Origin: Symsagittifera roscoffensis
Taxonomy: Eukaryota > Xenacoelomorpha > Acoela > Convolutidae
Assembly (NCBI RefSeq): GCF_963678635.1
Contig: NC_087068.1
Location: forward strand, 27,344,318-27,408,317
Reading direction: 5' to 3'
Length of the DNA stretch: 64,000 nucleotides
In this document: positions 44,783 through 55,417 of the stretch, piece after piece
How the letters are laid out: the number at the start of each line of letters is the position of its first letter
Position numbering within the stretch: the stretch's first letter is position 1
Made by a program: the position numbers and the translations under genes
Notes under the pieces: generated by a model
Seen by the model: the letters and a program-made list of their open reading frames with translations, nothing else
The model's database searches: none
Told to the model about the DNA's origin: nothing

Positions 44783-47225
44783 TATAAGTTTTGCTTGTTC
44801 CAAAAATCCATTTTGTTGCTAACTTTTGAACTCGTTCGAGTTGTTCCATTTTCGATCTGCTAGGAGTCCATGCTTGGGATGCGTATGTTACTATGGGTAC
44901 TACATACCCAGTATATGCGTTAAGCCTGGTGTTCACACTGCTTTTCATAGTCAGACTTCGTTTAATCTGGAAGAGAGCACTAATTGCTTTGGATGTCCGA
45001 CGAGAGCAATTTTCGTTCCATGTGAGCTTGTTGGACACAATCAGTCCTAGGTCACGCTGTGAGTTTACTGAGGAAAGATTTTTGTTCAGGAGACTAGCTT
45101 TTAAATCACCTTTGATGCCGAGGAGCGTTGATTTTTTGATGTTGGGTTGCATTTTGTTTTCATGTAGCCATTTCTCTATTTTCAGAGTTGCAGTGTCAAG
45201 GGAAGTTTGATTTAGTAGAATGACCTTAAAGTCATCTGCGTACCCAAAACTGTCTGTGTCATTCATGGTTTCAGGTAGATCGTTTATGAAAAGTAAGAAC
45301 AGCAGCGGTCCCAGAATTGAACCTTGCGGAACTCCACTGGTGACTTCTTTTAGGGTTGAGCTATAGTCTTCAATCATAACGCATTGCTTTCTGTTGTTGA
45401 GGTATGAATATATCAGTGACAGCAATTTCCCGCCAATTCCAAAAATTTTGATCTTCGTAAGCAGAATATCATGAGGTACAGTGTCGAATGCCTTGGCAAA
45501 ATCCAAGTATAGAACTGCAAGTTCTTGTACATCCTGTTGATCATTCAATTCGTATATTCGGTCAAGAAATAGAAGAAGTTGAATTCTGACAGATCTACGC
45601 TTTCGAAATTCATGTTGACTTTTATGTAATCTGTATTTCAGTTTAGTATAGAGTTTGTCAAATATTATTTTTTCAAGCAATTTTGAGCAGCAGCAGAGTA
45701 GGCTGATTGGTCTACAGCAACTGACATCGGTTTTACTTCCTTCCTTGAAAACTGGGGTTACTTCACTAATTTTCCATATTTCAGGAAAAATTCCTTTGTT
45801 AAGGCAGGTTTGAAATATAAGGGTAAGTGATTTGCTTAGAGTTTTGTGACATGATTTCAAAATGAGATTGCCAATGTTGTCGTGTCCCATTGATTTATTC
45901 ACATTAAGTTGCCTCATTATTTCGCTAACTTGACTTTGGTCAACAATAAATCTATTCAGCTCACTTTTTGGAAAGAGGATACCGGTTTGATGTTCTTTTG
46001 TGCCAAACACGCTGACGAAATAGTCATTGAATAATTCACATTTTTCTCTTTCATTTGATGATTCAGTGTTTCCGTCTTTGACCGTCGAAGGAATTGTTGG
46101 GGTCTTGCGTATGCATTTAAGGTATTTTTGAATTTTGCTGAAAGTTCTTCCTTTTAGGAAGGTTTTTTCATATTCCGCTAGGTCATCTTCGGAAAACCTT
46201 TGAATATCTTTTTCAATTTTTTTGATCTTTAATAGTCTTTCGAGACCTTGTTTTGGTTTTCTTTTCCTTGTTTGAATTTTTTCGATGAGGTGGGAGGTGG
46301 CTGGCGTGATCCAGGGTTGTAACCTTGATCGATGCTCAGTTATTCTAGGTACAAACTTTTCGATTTTTTCCCACAGCCATTCGTACCATTGTCGGATAAT
46401 TTCGTTCACGTTACTGTAGCAGTACGGGATAAACGGTTCAGTTTCTTTTGAAGAATTTAAGCTGTCCCAGTCTGCTCGTTTGAAAGCATATCGATGATTT
46501 GTTATTTTTGAAAGGTTCATGCAGCTAAAGGCGGCAATTGTGGTGTAGAGTGGTTTGTGGTCAGAGAACTGACTAGTTAGTTTATCTCGAATATTCCTGT
46601 CGATTTGACATTGTGAAATTAATTCTGGATTGTCGCAAAGCAGCACGTCTAGTTGAGTTGGTGCATGTTGTGAAAGATTTAGTTCAACTAATTTGTCCAG
46701 TAGTTGACTCTCGTCTATGTCAGATGAGGAGAGTGCTTCCCAGTGTGTTTGTGAGAAGTTGATGTCACCGGTGAGTATTAAGTCACAGAGGTCATTTTTG
46801 TTGGCTAGTTTGAGATTTGCCATTTCATTCATCAAAGTTAAGAAACTTTCAGTGGACCATTGGTAGATGCTAGGAGTGGGTGCATTATAAACACAGCTTA
46901 AGATAATTGATCTTTTATTGGAATGTATTTCTATGATGAGATAATCAGACTTGAGACTCTCAATGGAATGTAAGTCATGTGAGATTTCATTTTTGATGGC
47001 AATGAGTACACCACCGTGCTTTGTTTTTTGGTTATCTGATGTTTGTCGGTCATTGCGATATACTTGATAGTTCTCTAGGAAGAGCGAGGCAGTTGTTACG
47101 TCTTTTGTGAGCCAGGTTTCACAGAGACAGATAATATCGTATTCTGAGTTTACTATTGCGTATGACAATTTCATTCTCCTGTTTATATCCAGGATACTTC
47201 TGGTGTTGAACGTCAACATTTTCAT
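44783..47225 (-). pseudogene. LINE ORF2: endonuclease and reverse transcriptase (N-terminal ~810 codons)
   Basis: ATG at 47225. The apurinic-like endonuclease has LTFNTRSI, CETWL, GDINFSQ and SDHKPL motifs over residues 1-230. RT follows with VLYLDFAKAFDTV, SGVPQGSILGPLLF and catalytic GYADDFK. The ORF is free of stops up to the Element 1 junction, where ...KTYT meets the LTR. It nicks the target and primes cDNA synthesis there. It was intact when interrupted, apart from the frameshift in ORF1. Confidence 0.92.
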
Positions 47226-47234
47226 CGGTCTTAG

Positions 47235-47690
47235 TCATCCGGTAATGGCAACATCACCAGCTTGGTCTGCATTGTTATCGGTTTCCTGGGAAGTTTTTCT
47301 TTCTTCATAAACAATCCATTTTTTGTTTTCTTTCAATTCTAGTTTAAGATTTCTGATTTTTATCTTGCTCGGGTGGTGATTTTTTACTATCAGTTCCCTC
47401 CTTTTCTTGAGACAATTTTTTTTCCTTTTCGGCATCCGCCTTGGATAACTCGTGACTGATGAAGACCCGAAGTTCCGAGAAGTCTTTTAGTTTGGAAGTC
47501 GATTTTAGGATCAAATTTTTTTATGCTTCTCTCGGTGTTGAACAGCAGGGTACGAAGCCCCTTATCGGGATTGAATTTTCCAATCCGAGTTGCCTTGGAT
47601 AATTTTCGGTCGTCAATTTGGAGGAATGCAAGTATTCTGTCGAACTGTATAACATGAGAACTTAGGTCCCATTTTGTGTTTTCTGTTACA
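47235..47690 (-). pseudogene. LINE ORF1, C-terminal remnant
   Basis: The minus strand reads a segment with ATRIGKFNPDKGLRTLLFN, resembling the RRM-like/C-terminal part of LINE ORF1 nucleic-acid chaperones. A frameshift in an A7 run near 47520 is followed by a Lys/Glu-rich helical tail (ELSKADAEKEKKLSQEKE). The last frame ends at 47235, 10 bp before the ORF2 ATG. The upstream part is missing or too diverged to read. Confidence 0.55.
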
Positions 47691-47820
47691 GCTGTTGAAG
47701 TTTTCTCGCATTTTGATTAATGTTCGCTTGTAGGTTTTAAGGGTGTTTTCTGGAGATGATGTGATATACTTATAGAACAAATACTAGATCGAAGTAGTAA
47801 TAGAGATAGAGATAGAGTCT

Positions 47821-47943
47821 AAGACCTGGACAACAAAGTCCAGTTCTTAGTCAGGGGATATAAGACCGGGACAACAAAGTCCAGTTCTTAAATTGGGGAG
47901 AAAAGACCGGGACAATGAAGTCCAGTTCTTAAGAGGTCAGCTA
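47821..47943. repeat. Three 41-bp tandem repeats with internal hairpin
   Basis: Units start at 47821, 47862 and 47903 (AAGACCGGGACAACAAAGTC core). Each holds GGAC-AACAAA-GTCC, a short stem-loop. They may be LINE 5' UTR promoter repeats or part of the Element 2 3' UTR. Confidence 0.85.
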
Positions 47944-48704
47944 GTCCGTATTTTCGCAATTGGTCAGCTAGTTGGATGAGTTCCTGATCGTCACTGTTCT
48001 TCGGGTGAAGGGCGTGATATAGAGAACTTGCACCAATAATGTGGATCATTGAAATATGAGGCAACCCCGGCTACCTCGTAGAAACATATGACCTATTTAA
48101 TAAGTTTATAAGTTTATTAATGATTCAATTACATACTAATTGATTGTTTGCATTCAGTAAATATGGGTTTAATACTTTGTCATTGACATATAATGGCATT
48201 GATATTTAAGTCTAATTCGCACCATTTATGGTAATTAATAATGAGTAACTAACATAGGCGTGAAGCACTATGTGACACTTACACACCTGTTGATTGTTCC
48301 TTGGCGGCTAATAACCAAGGGAGAACCTGAGTTAGCAAGCACCGGGTGTAATATAGCACTGCATTAATTAGATTCGTAAATTGCATAGAGGTGCAATTGA
48401 TTTGTACTTTTCAATATAAATGCTATAGTTATAGGTCATTGATTTACACAAATTATTATTAATCTCTGAACTAAATGTAAGTACATTCAACATGTTGAAC
48501 ACAGTTATAGTAGGAATCAGATATACGCAAATGCATGCCCCTAACTGTTCAGAATATATACATGGTGAAAAGGATTTAGGTTTAAACAAGACAATTTAAG
48601 TCTCTGATGAGAGATGAGACAATCCGATTTCAAAGTTATTTTGGCCACGTAGTCAGTCTTATGGGTGATTTATGAATGTGAGTTCAATGAATGCCAGTAA
48701 CTGG
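47944..48704. other. Non-coding segment between LINE 5' side and env
   Basis: AT-rich, no supported ORF. It must contain the boundary between the LINE 5' end and the 3' UTR of Element 2. I could not place this boundary because no target duplication is evident. Confidence 0.4.
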
Positions 48705-50987
48705 TCAAATTTGGCTTAAGCTCTCCTCTCTTCCTTTTTCGTTAAAGCTCGTTTCGTTCAAGACAACCTGTGATTCTTGTGTTCTGCTGATGTTCCCCAT
48801 TGAGGAGCAGGCTGAGGTTAGTCTTGATCGGTTGGTTGGCGTTTGATAGGCATTCAGTTCTGCTTGTGTTAGTACCATGTATTTCTCACTAAGCTTGGAC
48901 CCCCCCTTTTGGAAGGCCTTCCTGTCAGATGCTGCTACTGAGAGCACCGGTCGAAGTGCGATGGTTCCATCCTGCCCTTTCAGAAACTTCGGAGTCAATC
49001 TTCTGAATATGGCAACCCGGTGGTAGAGGTATATGGCTAACGCGTCTAAAAGCAGGTTTCCAATGAAAACTGTCAGTGTGAACGTCAGAGAGATTTTTAG
49101 TGGCACATACTGTTCCATTTTATCCACTAGGGTGGGTTTCAGCAATCTCATGTGATGGGCGATCGGCTTTGCGATGTCATTTAGCTGGTCTGTTTTTGTC
49201 AGGTGAGGGCTGCCTATCAGTTTCGCTTTTACTTCCCGTTGTAACTTAACTCCGGCATCCGTTTTTGATTCATAATACGGGAGTTCTGTTAAGTCTGGCA
49301 ATTCTGAAAGAAGATGCGACAAGGAGTCCGGCAAGTTCACGGTAATCCGGTTTGCTGGAATTTTGTCACAGCTAGCGAGATCCTGCCTAATTTTTGTCAC
49401 AGCTAGCGAGATCCCACAGTCTAATGTTATCAGACAAATATTACAGCCTGCATGATCTTCCCGTTTGGGGGTGTTCAGCTCTTCAAGGCTGTACTCTCGT
49501 ATGGAAAATGACGCACTGGCTGATGTGATGAGCCAAATCCCGTAGCCCAAATTCGTAGCTTTCTCCGGCGTAGGGAGAAGTAGCTTTTCCGTTTCGCACA
49601 CTTGCAATGCCGTCATGATTGAGCGGAAATATAGTGTGGCTAGGCATGACGACTGGCCAAGATGTGTCTCCATTGTTTGATGGCAGATCCGGTATGTTGA
49701 GCTTCCCAAACAATTGGCGTACTGTTCTTCTGTCAGAACTGTTGTTTCCAAAGAGTCCTCTGATATTGCTAGATATGATCCTTCAGTAACCCATATGATG
49801 GCTTCGGTTGGGTCACCTTGTGGCATAGGTATCACATGGGCCCGGTAGATCTGGAAGGCCGTTTGACTCGATGCGTACGGTATTGCCAAGTTGAGCAGAA
49901 GTCCTTCCTCAATTGTTGTGACATCGCGAAGCAGTTTCGCGTCATAATATGAGTGGATATCGCTTGGCGGTATCGCAAGTTTCAATCTGTGGTTCTCCTC
50001 CTTTTGGCTTTTGTATACTGCGTCTATGATCGCCTAAAAGGATTCTCGCGGTACCAGAGACATCGGTAGTCGTTGGTCCAGCAGAGTTGGTATCGAGTTT
50101 AAGACATTTGTCTTAAAGGCATAAAGTGCGGCTTTATAGCTTGTTATATCTGCGTAGACAACGTTTAGTAGTGATGCTGCTGTGTCGAAGTTGAAATTTA
50201 TCTGTTGGTTCGAGAACAATGTTTGTGTGCAGTCCCGCAAGATATGGAAATTGCCTTGAATTGTTGCAAATTGTTCTTCGAGTATTTTCCAATTTCGGTT
50301 TTGATTTTCGATGGTTTGTTGTTGAATTGCTCGGATTTCAGACAACTCATTCGAAATCGCAAAGAACTTTTCCTTGCGCGATGTTTCGATTTCTGACACA
50401 TAGTCCGTAAGTGCCATTGAGTATTGTTCCAAGCTCTCAATGTTTTTGGCATTTGCTTGAGCCTGGTCCTGGCACGATCCGAAAATTCCCATAAGTCCAC
50501 ATCCTCCAGAATTTCCCATCATTATACCAGAGCCAAACAGACCAATTCCGGCAATGGCCGCTGCCGCAATTAGTGGAGCTGCCCTGCGGGTACGTGTTGA
50601 GTCTAGTGGGTTTTTGTTGAGGAAGCGGGAAGTGTCAGTTCTAATGGCTTGGGCTTCTTGCTTTGCTGCTGCAGCCTTATCCTCGATCATGTCCAGGAGC
50701 CAGTCAAGGTTGAATGGGTCTGTAGTTGAATTGAAGTTCGTGGAAAAATGCAGAGGGCACTCTATAGAGGGTGTTCGCCATTTCTCCGAAAGTTTGTTGA
50801 GGTAATTCCTCATTGCTGTCTTCATCGTGAAATTGTACTTTGGGAAAGGAATTAGGAACTGGACATTTACAAACTTTTCTGCCAGTATGATATTACTTTC
50901 TTTGTGGAAGATTATCCCAGATGAAAGAACATCGTCGTAGGATGCCAAAGTACGGCCTATTTGTAGGACGAGAAGCAATAGTAGCAT
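48705..50987 (-). pseudogene. env: Envelope glycoprotein gene (env) of Element 2, one in-frame stop
   Basis: A single frame of 760 codons interrupted only by a TAG at 50034-50036. The N-terminus is a signal peptide (MLLLLLVLQIGRTLA). At residues ~132-135 RTRR forms a furin-type site, followed by an Ala/Gly-rich hydrophobic stretch fit for a fusion peptide and a heptad-rich helical region. These features mark a class-I-like fusion protein. Near the C-terminus a transmembrane helix (LTFTLTVFIGNLLLDALAIY) precedes a ~100-residue tail. Cysteines are frequent in the middle ectodomain. Gypsy-type elements with such a gene are potential endogenous retroviruses. The precise env family is not assigned. 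Confidence 0.82.
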
Positions 50988-51475
50988 TGTCCCTTCGTGG
51001 TCTAGAGTAATGTTCCTGGTTAAAAAATGTGGCTTCGTGTCGTTGGGTGGGCTTTGTGGTATTTATTTCCTACGGTATAAACAGGATGTTTGTTGTTTAG
51101 CCAAGTTTGGTGATTTTGATATTTCGGTGGCATTTACTTCCAATCATTGAGTTCGTATTCAGGTTGTGTTGGTTTATTTAACACAAATAAGCTTAGTCAC
51201 TTGTTCCATTCGGGTCACTCTGTATCATTCTCATTGTTGTAAGTCAGCTCAAATAAATTTTATGGGTATGATACGGACTCAGCAAATGTTCATCAAGAGA
51301 TCGACAAATTGTTGACTTTTGCCAATTTTATCTTGTCACTGCACTTAATTTGGCTCACGCTCAAGTTGCATTCCGTATTGCAGTCAATTTTAATTGAATC
51401 ACTGACTATTAATTTAATCCCAGAATGTTCATCCGAGTAATTGACATTCCATATGTACCCGTTCTAAAGTAGCGA
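50988..51475. other. Spacer upstream of env
   Basis: No gene seen on either strand. It would hold the env splice acceptor (minus strand) and the 5' side of the plus-strand ORFs. Confidence 0.35.
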
Positions 51476-51799
51476 ATGTCCCCAGTGAGTCAACTGTTTG
51501 TGGTGGCGAGTCTGGCTGATACGGCGGGTCACTGTAGCGTCCACAATGTTGCCCTTCGGACCGACAAATTTGGTTGGATTTTGGTACCACCTCGGGGGAT
51601 CATCTGTCAGGGATTACTGCTGCCCAAGCTGAGGGCCTATGTTTCAGTGTTGGACGGCCCCGTGGTCATGGTGCAGCTGACGGAGGCAATTTCGGTGATT
51701 GAGATCTCCTTCACCGCAAAAGATGCTGACGTCAGGCTGTGGTGTCCCGGGGAGGAGCATGAAAAGTCCCTTTGTGGGAACAAAGACGAGAGTATTTAA
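51476..51799 (+). CDS. Small antisense ORF of unknown function
   Basis: 107 codons from ATG 51476, GC-richer than its surroundings and with mixed hydrophobic and charged content. The stretch VVMVQLTEAISVIEISFTAK suggests beta strands. It has no recognised domain. It lies on the same strand as the JmjC gene, between it and env, so it may belong to the same antisense transcription unit. It could be chance. Confidence 0.3.
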   Translation: MSPVSQLFVVASLADTAGHCSVHNVALRTDKFGWILVPPRGIICQGLLLPKLRAYVSVLDGPVVMVQLTEAISVIEISFTAKDADVRLWCPGEEHEKSLCGNKDESI

Positions 51800-51918
51800 A
51801 CTCAAAACTTTAAACTTCCTGTAGTTTGTATTATCGTTGTTGTATATATTTCTCGTTTTCAATTTATTCTTCATATTGTCTCGCAAGTTTTCTTGAAGCA
51901 GTTGAGCTGCTGTCTATA

Positions 51919-52043
51919 AAAAGGCCATAAGCAAGTGCCAGAAGCAACTCTCACTTTTTCGAATGTAAAAGGCCATAAGCAAGTGCCATAAGCAACTCTC
52001 ACTTTTTCGAATGTAAAAGGCCATAAGCAAGTGCCAGAAGCAA
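51919..52043. repeat. 48-bp tandem repeats (about 2.6 copies)
   Basis: AAAAGGCCATAAGCAAGTGCC starts at 51919, 51967 and 52015. Near-exact copies. No coding role. Confidence 0.9.
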
Positions 52044-52315
52044 CCGAGGTAAGCCCGTGGCCTTTCCCCCGCGGGTGGACTCAACTACCTAATAGGGGTT
52101 AATATATGCCCAATTTTTTGTTTCGTTTTCCTGGAGGCCATGGTGCTTCAAACGTTGCTGTACATGCTGCCCGCTTATAATAAGATAACAATATCAATTT
52201 CTGTGTTTTAGCTTTTCCATTTCTGTTTTTCCTTGAGTTAGTATTGCAGGTAACGAGAAGAGTTGTGTTAATTTAGAATGGATGTACAAGTGTATATAAA
52301 TTTTTTCAGTTGAAA

Positions 52316-52555
52316 ATGTGTTTTGAAGTGCCTTTTGGCCGATTTACTGTTGTTTGCTGCCGCAATGGCAGTTATGTCGAGTTCGCGGGCCGGCGTAGCT
52401 GGGCCGAATTGTCGTCGGCGTGCCCTCCAATTGTGGAAGAGTCAGCGGAAGAGGACTCGTGGTTCTGTGCGTGTCTGTGGGGGGCTTTGTTGCTGTGTGG
52501 ACTCTTTTGCTGTCTGCGGCTAATTGGAGCCTGCATTCTTTACGCAAGGAAGTAG
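52316..52555 (+). CDS. Small putative membrane protein, antisense in Element 2
   Basis: 79 codons from ATG 52316, just after TTTTTTCAG (possible acceptor) and a TATATAAA at 52292-52299. Residues ~50-75 form a Cys-rich hydrophobic helix (WFCACLWGALLLCGLFCC), so a single-pass membrane protein is possible. The segment is markedly GC-richer than its neighbours. A second plus-strand frame also looks secretory but lacks an ATG. No family is recognised. Confidence 0.35.
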   Translation: MCFEVPFGRFTVVCCRNGSYVEFAGRRSWAELSSACPPIVEESAEEDSWFCACLWGALLLCGLFCCLRLIGACILYARK

Positions 52556-52867
52556 ATGGCTAAACTTGTTTACAGATTTTTGCGTTAGGAACTCTAGACT
52601 GGCCTTCACTGTTGTTTTAGCTTTCTAATTTTGATGTTTTAACTTAATTCAGACTCATACTTTTTCGCAGTGTTTTCATAAGATCAGTGATGAGTGCTCA
52701 TGCGGTTTTTTTTTTGTTTTAGATTTTCGGAGTTTGAGTAAAGTAAGTTAATTAGTTTTTCGCAATGTTAGGAACTAAGTCTGCCTTTTTTTTGTCGTAA
52801 TGCAGTAAAATGTATTCACATGGGGTTTCTTCCTGCTCAGATGGACTTGTTGGTTTTCAGGTTTGAA

Positions 52868-53825
52868 ATGAAGCGTACTTCATTTCCTGTTCCTGAAGAT
52901 ACCTCCGTTTCATCAAAGCGGAAGACTCGATCTGATCGTTCAGTGGACTTGTTGAACCGTAGTGACCTTCAAGCATTACGTGAATGTTCGAAGGGGATCC
53001 CGAAAGTGGCAGTGATGGGTTCGTTTGCTGGCCTTGACCGCGAGCAACCTGCACTCCTCCAGAATTTCACCGCCGTTGAGTATAAGGACAAAGACAGACG
53101 AGTAAGTTAAATTTCTCTCGCGGGGTTGTTTTGTTTTTTGGTTTTCCGAACTGCCTGTACGATCCCCCTGTTGATTTATTTTAGCGTCTTGTGTCGCGGC
53201 TTGCGTTGGTGGATCGGATGAAGAAGAGTTTTGTTGTGCATGATTCGCGTCCAGGACCTTCCGGTGGCAAGATGCTCTTGGACGTAATTCCCGAGAACGT
53301 GGCCAGTGATCCCCATTTCCTAAACTGTAGTATACCCGCTGAGTCGCAGTTGTCGCGTCAGGCGTATGAATACCTCATGGTAACCGAGGGAGAGTATTTC
53401 TCGAGGTTTCACTGTGACTTGCTGAGACACTGGATAGTCTAATCACACTACACGGTGCAGGTGAGAAGGTCTGGTTTTTCATCAAGCCTGGACCTCTCGG
53501 AAGAATGATGGAAGATACTTATGTAACGGTCGACTCGATGATGGCATGTTTGAGAGAGCAAGGTTCACAATTGACGTGCTGTGTCCAGAAGGTTGGCGAC
53601 ACAATTTACTTGCCCTATGCGTGGATCCATTGTGTTTTGACGATTGGGAATGTCGGTGGATGTTCATCTCTTCTGTCACTGGGGCTGCGGGTTCCGCGAG
53701 AGAAGTACGAGCATATGTGGGGAATAATAGCCCCGAGATTGCCTGCTCGTGAGCGCAGGAGCAACGCGCTGATAAAAGTTGCAAAGTTTAAAGACTTCGA
53801 GAGACTGAAGCTTCGAAACATTTAG
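52868..53825 (+). pseudogene. JmjC-domain oxygenase gene, spliced, antisense inside Element 2
   Basis: Exon 1 is 52868-53101 (78 codons, Ser/Lys/Arg-rich), with donor GTAAGT. The 83-bp intron ends TTTATTTTAG, and exon 2 starts at 53185 in phase. The exon 2 product has the JmjC fold signature: RFHCD (HxD; His 53410-53412, Asp 53416-53418), SLITLHGAGEKVWFFIKPG, and the distal VGDTIYLPYAWIHCVLT with the third Fe(II) ligand His (53628-53630). A one-base loss at about 53419-53421 breaks the frame between HxD and the next strand. It stops at 53825. JmjC proteins demethylate histone lysines or hydroxylate proteins using 2-oxoglutarate. It may counter silencing of the element. An ATG just before 52868 is also possible. 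Confidence 0.72.
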
Positions 53826-53893
53826 AATTTCAGCCGTTGCTTCATTTTCGCTGTTTATATCTTAAAATTTAAGCATTTATTTCAAATTTTTAA

Positions 53894-54598
53894 AAATTTC
53901 CGCCTCCGCCGGGCTTCTGGAGCCTCCGCATTGGTGATCTTGGGATCATTGGTAGTGAAATTTTCACAATCCATTCAGAAGTTTGATGGGGGACGTGAGA
54001 ATTTTTTATTCCCCATCTTAATACATGGCCGGAGAGGGTGATTTTTGAAATCTCGGCTTTTAAACATTTCCTCCTCCGCCGGGCTTCTGAAGCCTCCTCA
54101 TTGGTGGTCTTGGGATCATTGGTAGTAAAATTTTCAAAATCCATTCAGAAGTTTGATGGGGGACGTGAGAATTTTTTATTCCCCATCTTAATACATGGCC
54201 GGAGAGGGTGATTTTTGAGATCTCGGCTTTTAAACATTTCCTCCTCCGCCGGGCTTCTGAAGCCTCCTCATTGGTGGTCCTGGGATCATTGGTAGTGAAA
54301 TTTTCAAAATCAATTCAGAAGTTTGATGGGGGACGTGAAATTTTTTTATTCCCCATCTTAATACATGGCCGGAGAGGGTGATTTTTGAGATCTCGGATTT
54401 TAAACATTTCCTCCTCCGCCGAGCTTCTGGAGCCTCCTTATTGGTGGTCCTGGGATCATTGGTAGTAAAATTTTCAAAATCCATTCAGAAGTTTGATGGG
54501 GACGTGAGAATTTTATATTCCCCATCTTAATACATGGCCGGAGAGGGTGATTTTTGAGATCTCGGCTTTTAAGCATTTCCTCCTCCGCCGGGCTTCTT
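53894..54598. repeat. 170-bp tandem array (4 units plus start of a fifth)
   Basis: Period 170 bp, measured at GCCGGGCTTCT (53908, 54078, 54248) and GCCGAGCTTCT (54418), with the fifth at 54587. It lies between the convergent ends of the JmjC gene and the macro domain. Units differ by a few percent. Small open frames across it are repeat artefacts. Confidence 0.92.
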
Positions 54599-54648
54599 AC
54601 ACGTTTCCACTAGTCTTCCAACGATCTTGAGGGGTAGATTGGTGGTGT

Positions 54649-55337
54649 TTAGACATATATGAAGACTTTGATGTCACTTTTTAGGAAAACGTCGAAAATT
54701 ATGTTAAAAACTGAATAATCTTGCAGTTTATCCAGTCCACATCCTATCTTGGGAAGTGCAATTTGTTTTATCTCTTGCTCGATTAGCTGATTCTTCATGC
54801 AGCGTAGGCTGCGTGTCATGTCATAGTAAGACGGTTTTTTTGAAATATTGCGATTTTGTCACTAAGTTGAAGATTGATTTGTTCTGAGAAGGAATAAGGA
54901 ATGTGTATTGAAACTGAGGCTCCGACTTGTGGTGTTTCAATCGACCTCAACGTAGGCTGTAGTGCTGGGTAGGCATCGCGAATTTGCTGTGCTATTCCTT
55001 TGCTCATCTGGAAGTCACTCGAGACACAATGAGCGATGGAGCCGGGGAAATGCATGAGGTCTCCTGTGCCAAATATGATATTTGGTTCTTGAATAGAATT
55101 CATCGAGTTTTTGCTGCTGCCAGCTCCATCGTTTGACCTCGTTGCCTGTTTTGCTCGTTTAAGGCTGCTTTTTATGATGCTCATCTTTTGTTCTTTTGGA
55201 GGCAATGATTCATTTGCATCAGCTGCTTTTTGCCGTATTGTTTCCTGGTTTTCTTTCCGTTTAGACCTTGGGCTAAAGGAAACCGGAGCGACTTCGTGTC
55301 CATCTACTGTTCGCAGACCATATTTGCGAGGGTGCAT
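54649..55337 (-). pseudogene. Macro domain (TARG1/OARD1-like) at the Pol C-terminus of Element 2
   Basis: From ATG 55337: a Lys/Arg/Ser-rich leader of ~80 residues, then IIFGTGDLMHFPGSIAHCVS and SDFQMSKGIAQQI, the ADP-ribose binding entry of this macro family. The frame then shifts near 54865 and again in an A7 run near 54840. Beyond them the minus strand reads IALPKIGCGLDKLQ, which holds the GCGLD loop with the catalytic Asp of TARG1-type hydrolases, and ends IKVFIYV-stop at 54649. Such enzymes remove ADP-ribose from acidic residues. It probably belongs to the Pol polyprotein, downstream of integrase and the proline-rich linker. Confidence 0.75.
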
Positions 55338-55417
55338 CTCCCGAGGTGGTATCGGGTGGTATCGTACGTCGTTGCTGAATCGAGTTTGTCCATAAATCCT
55401 GTCACGTGCTATGGCTG

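Larger units (their letters stand above)
11251..47760 (-). mobile_element. LINE (endonuclease-RT non-LTR retroposon), split by Element 1
   Basis: Minus-strand LINE with an ORF1 remnant (~47690-47430), ORF2 (47225-44783 plus 11722-11352), a 3' UTR and a (CTA)n tail (TAG repeats at 11255-11272 on the plus strand). The apurinic-type endonuclease and the RT with a C-terminal knuckle-like region place it broadly with Jockey/CR1-type elements. Removing 11726-44779 plus one target copy rejoins ORF2 in frame. The 5' edge is not defined. It lies between about 47.7 and 48.7 kb, and the 41-bp repeats at 47821-47943 could be its 5' UTR or the 3' UTR of Element 2. Confidence 0.8.

Noticed and set aside
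47944-48704. Search for an Element 2 LTR next to env
   Set aside because: No similarity to 61.6-62.9 kb was found here; the matching LTR lies beyond the LINE insertion at 10649-11234.
53890-54484. 84-codon minus-strand ORFs across the 170-bp array
   Set aside because: They follow the repeat period and have no homology; repeat artefacts.
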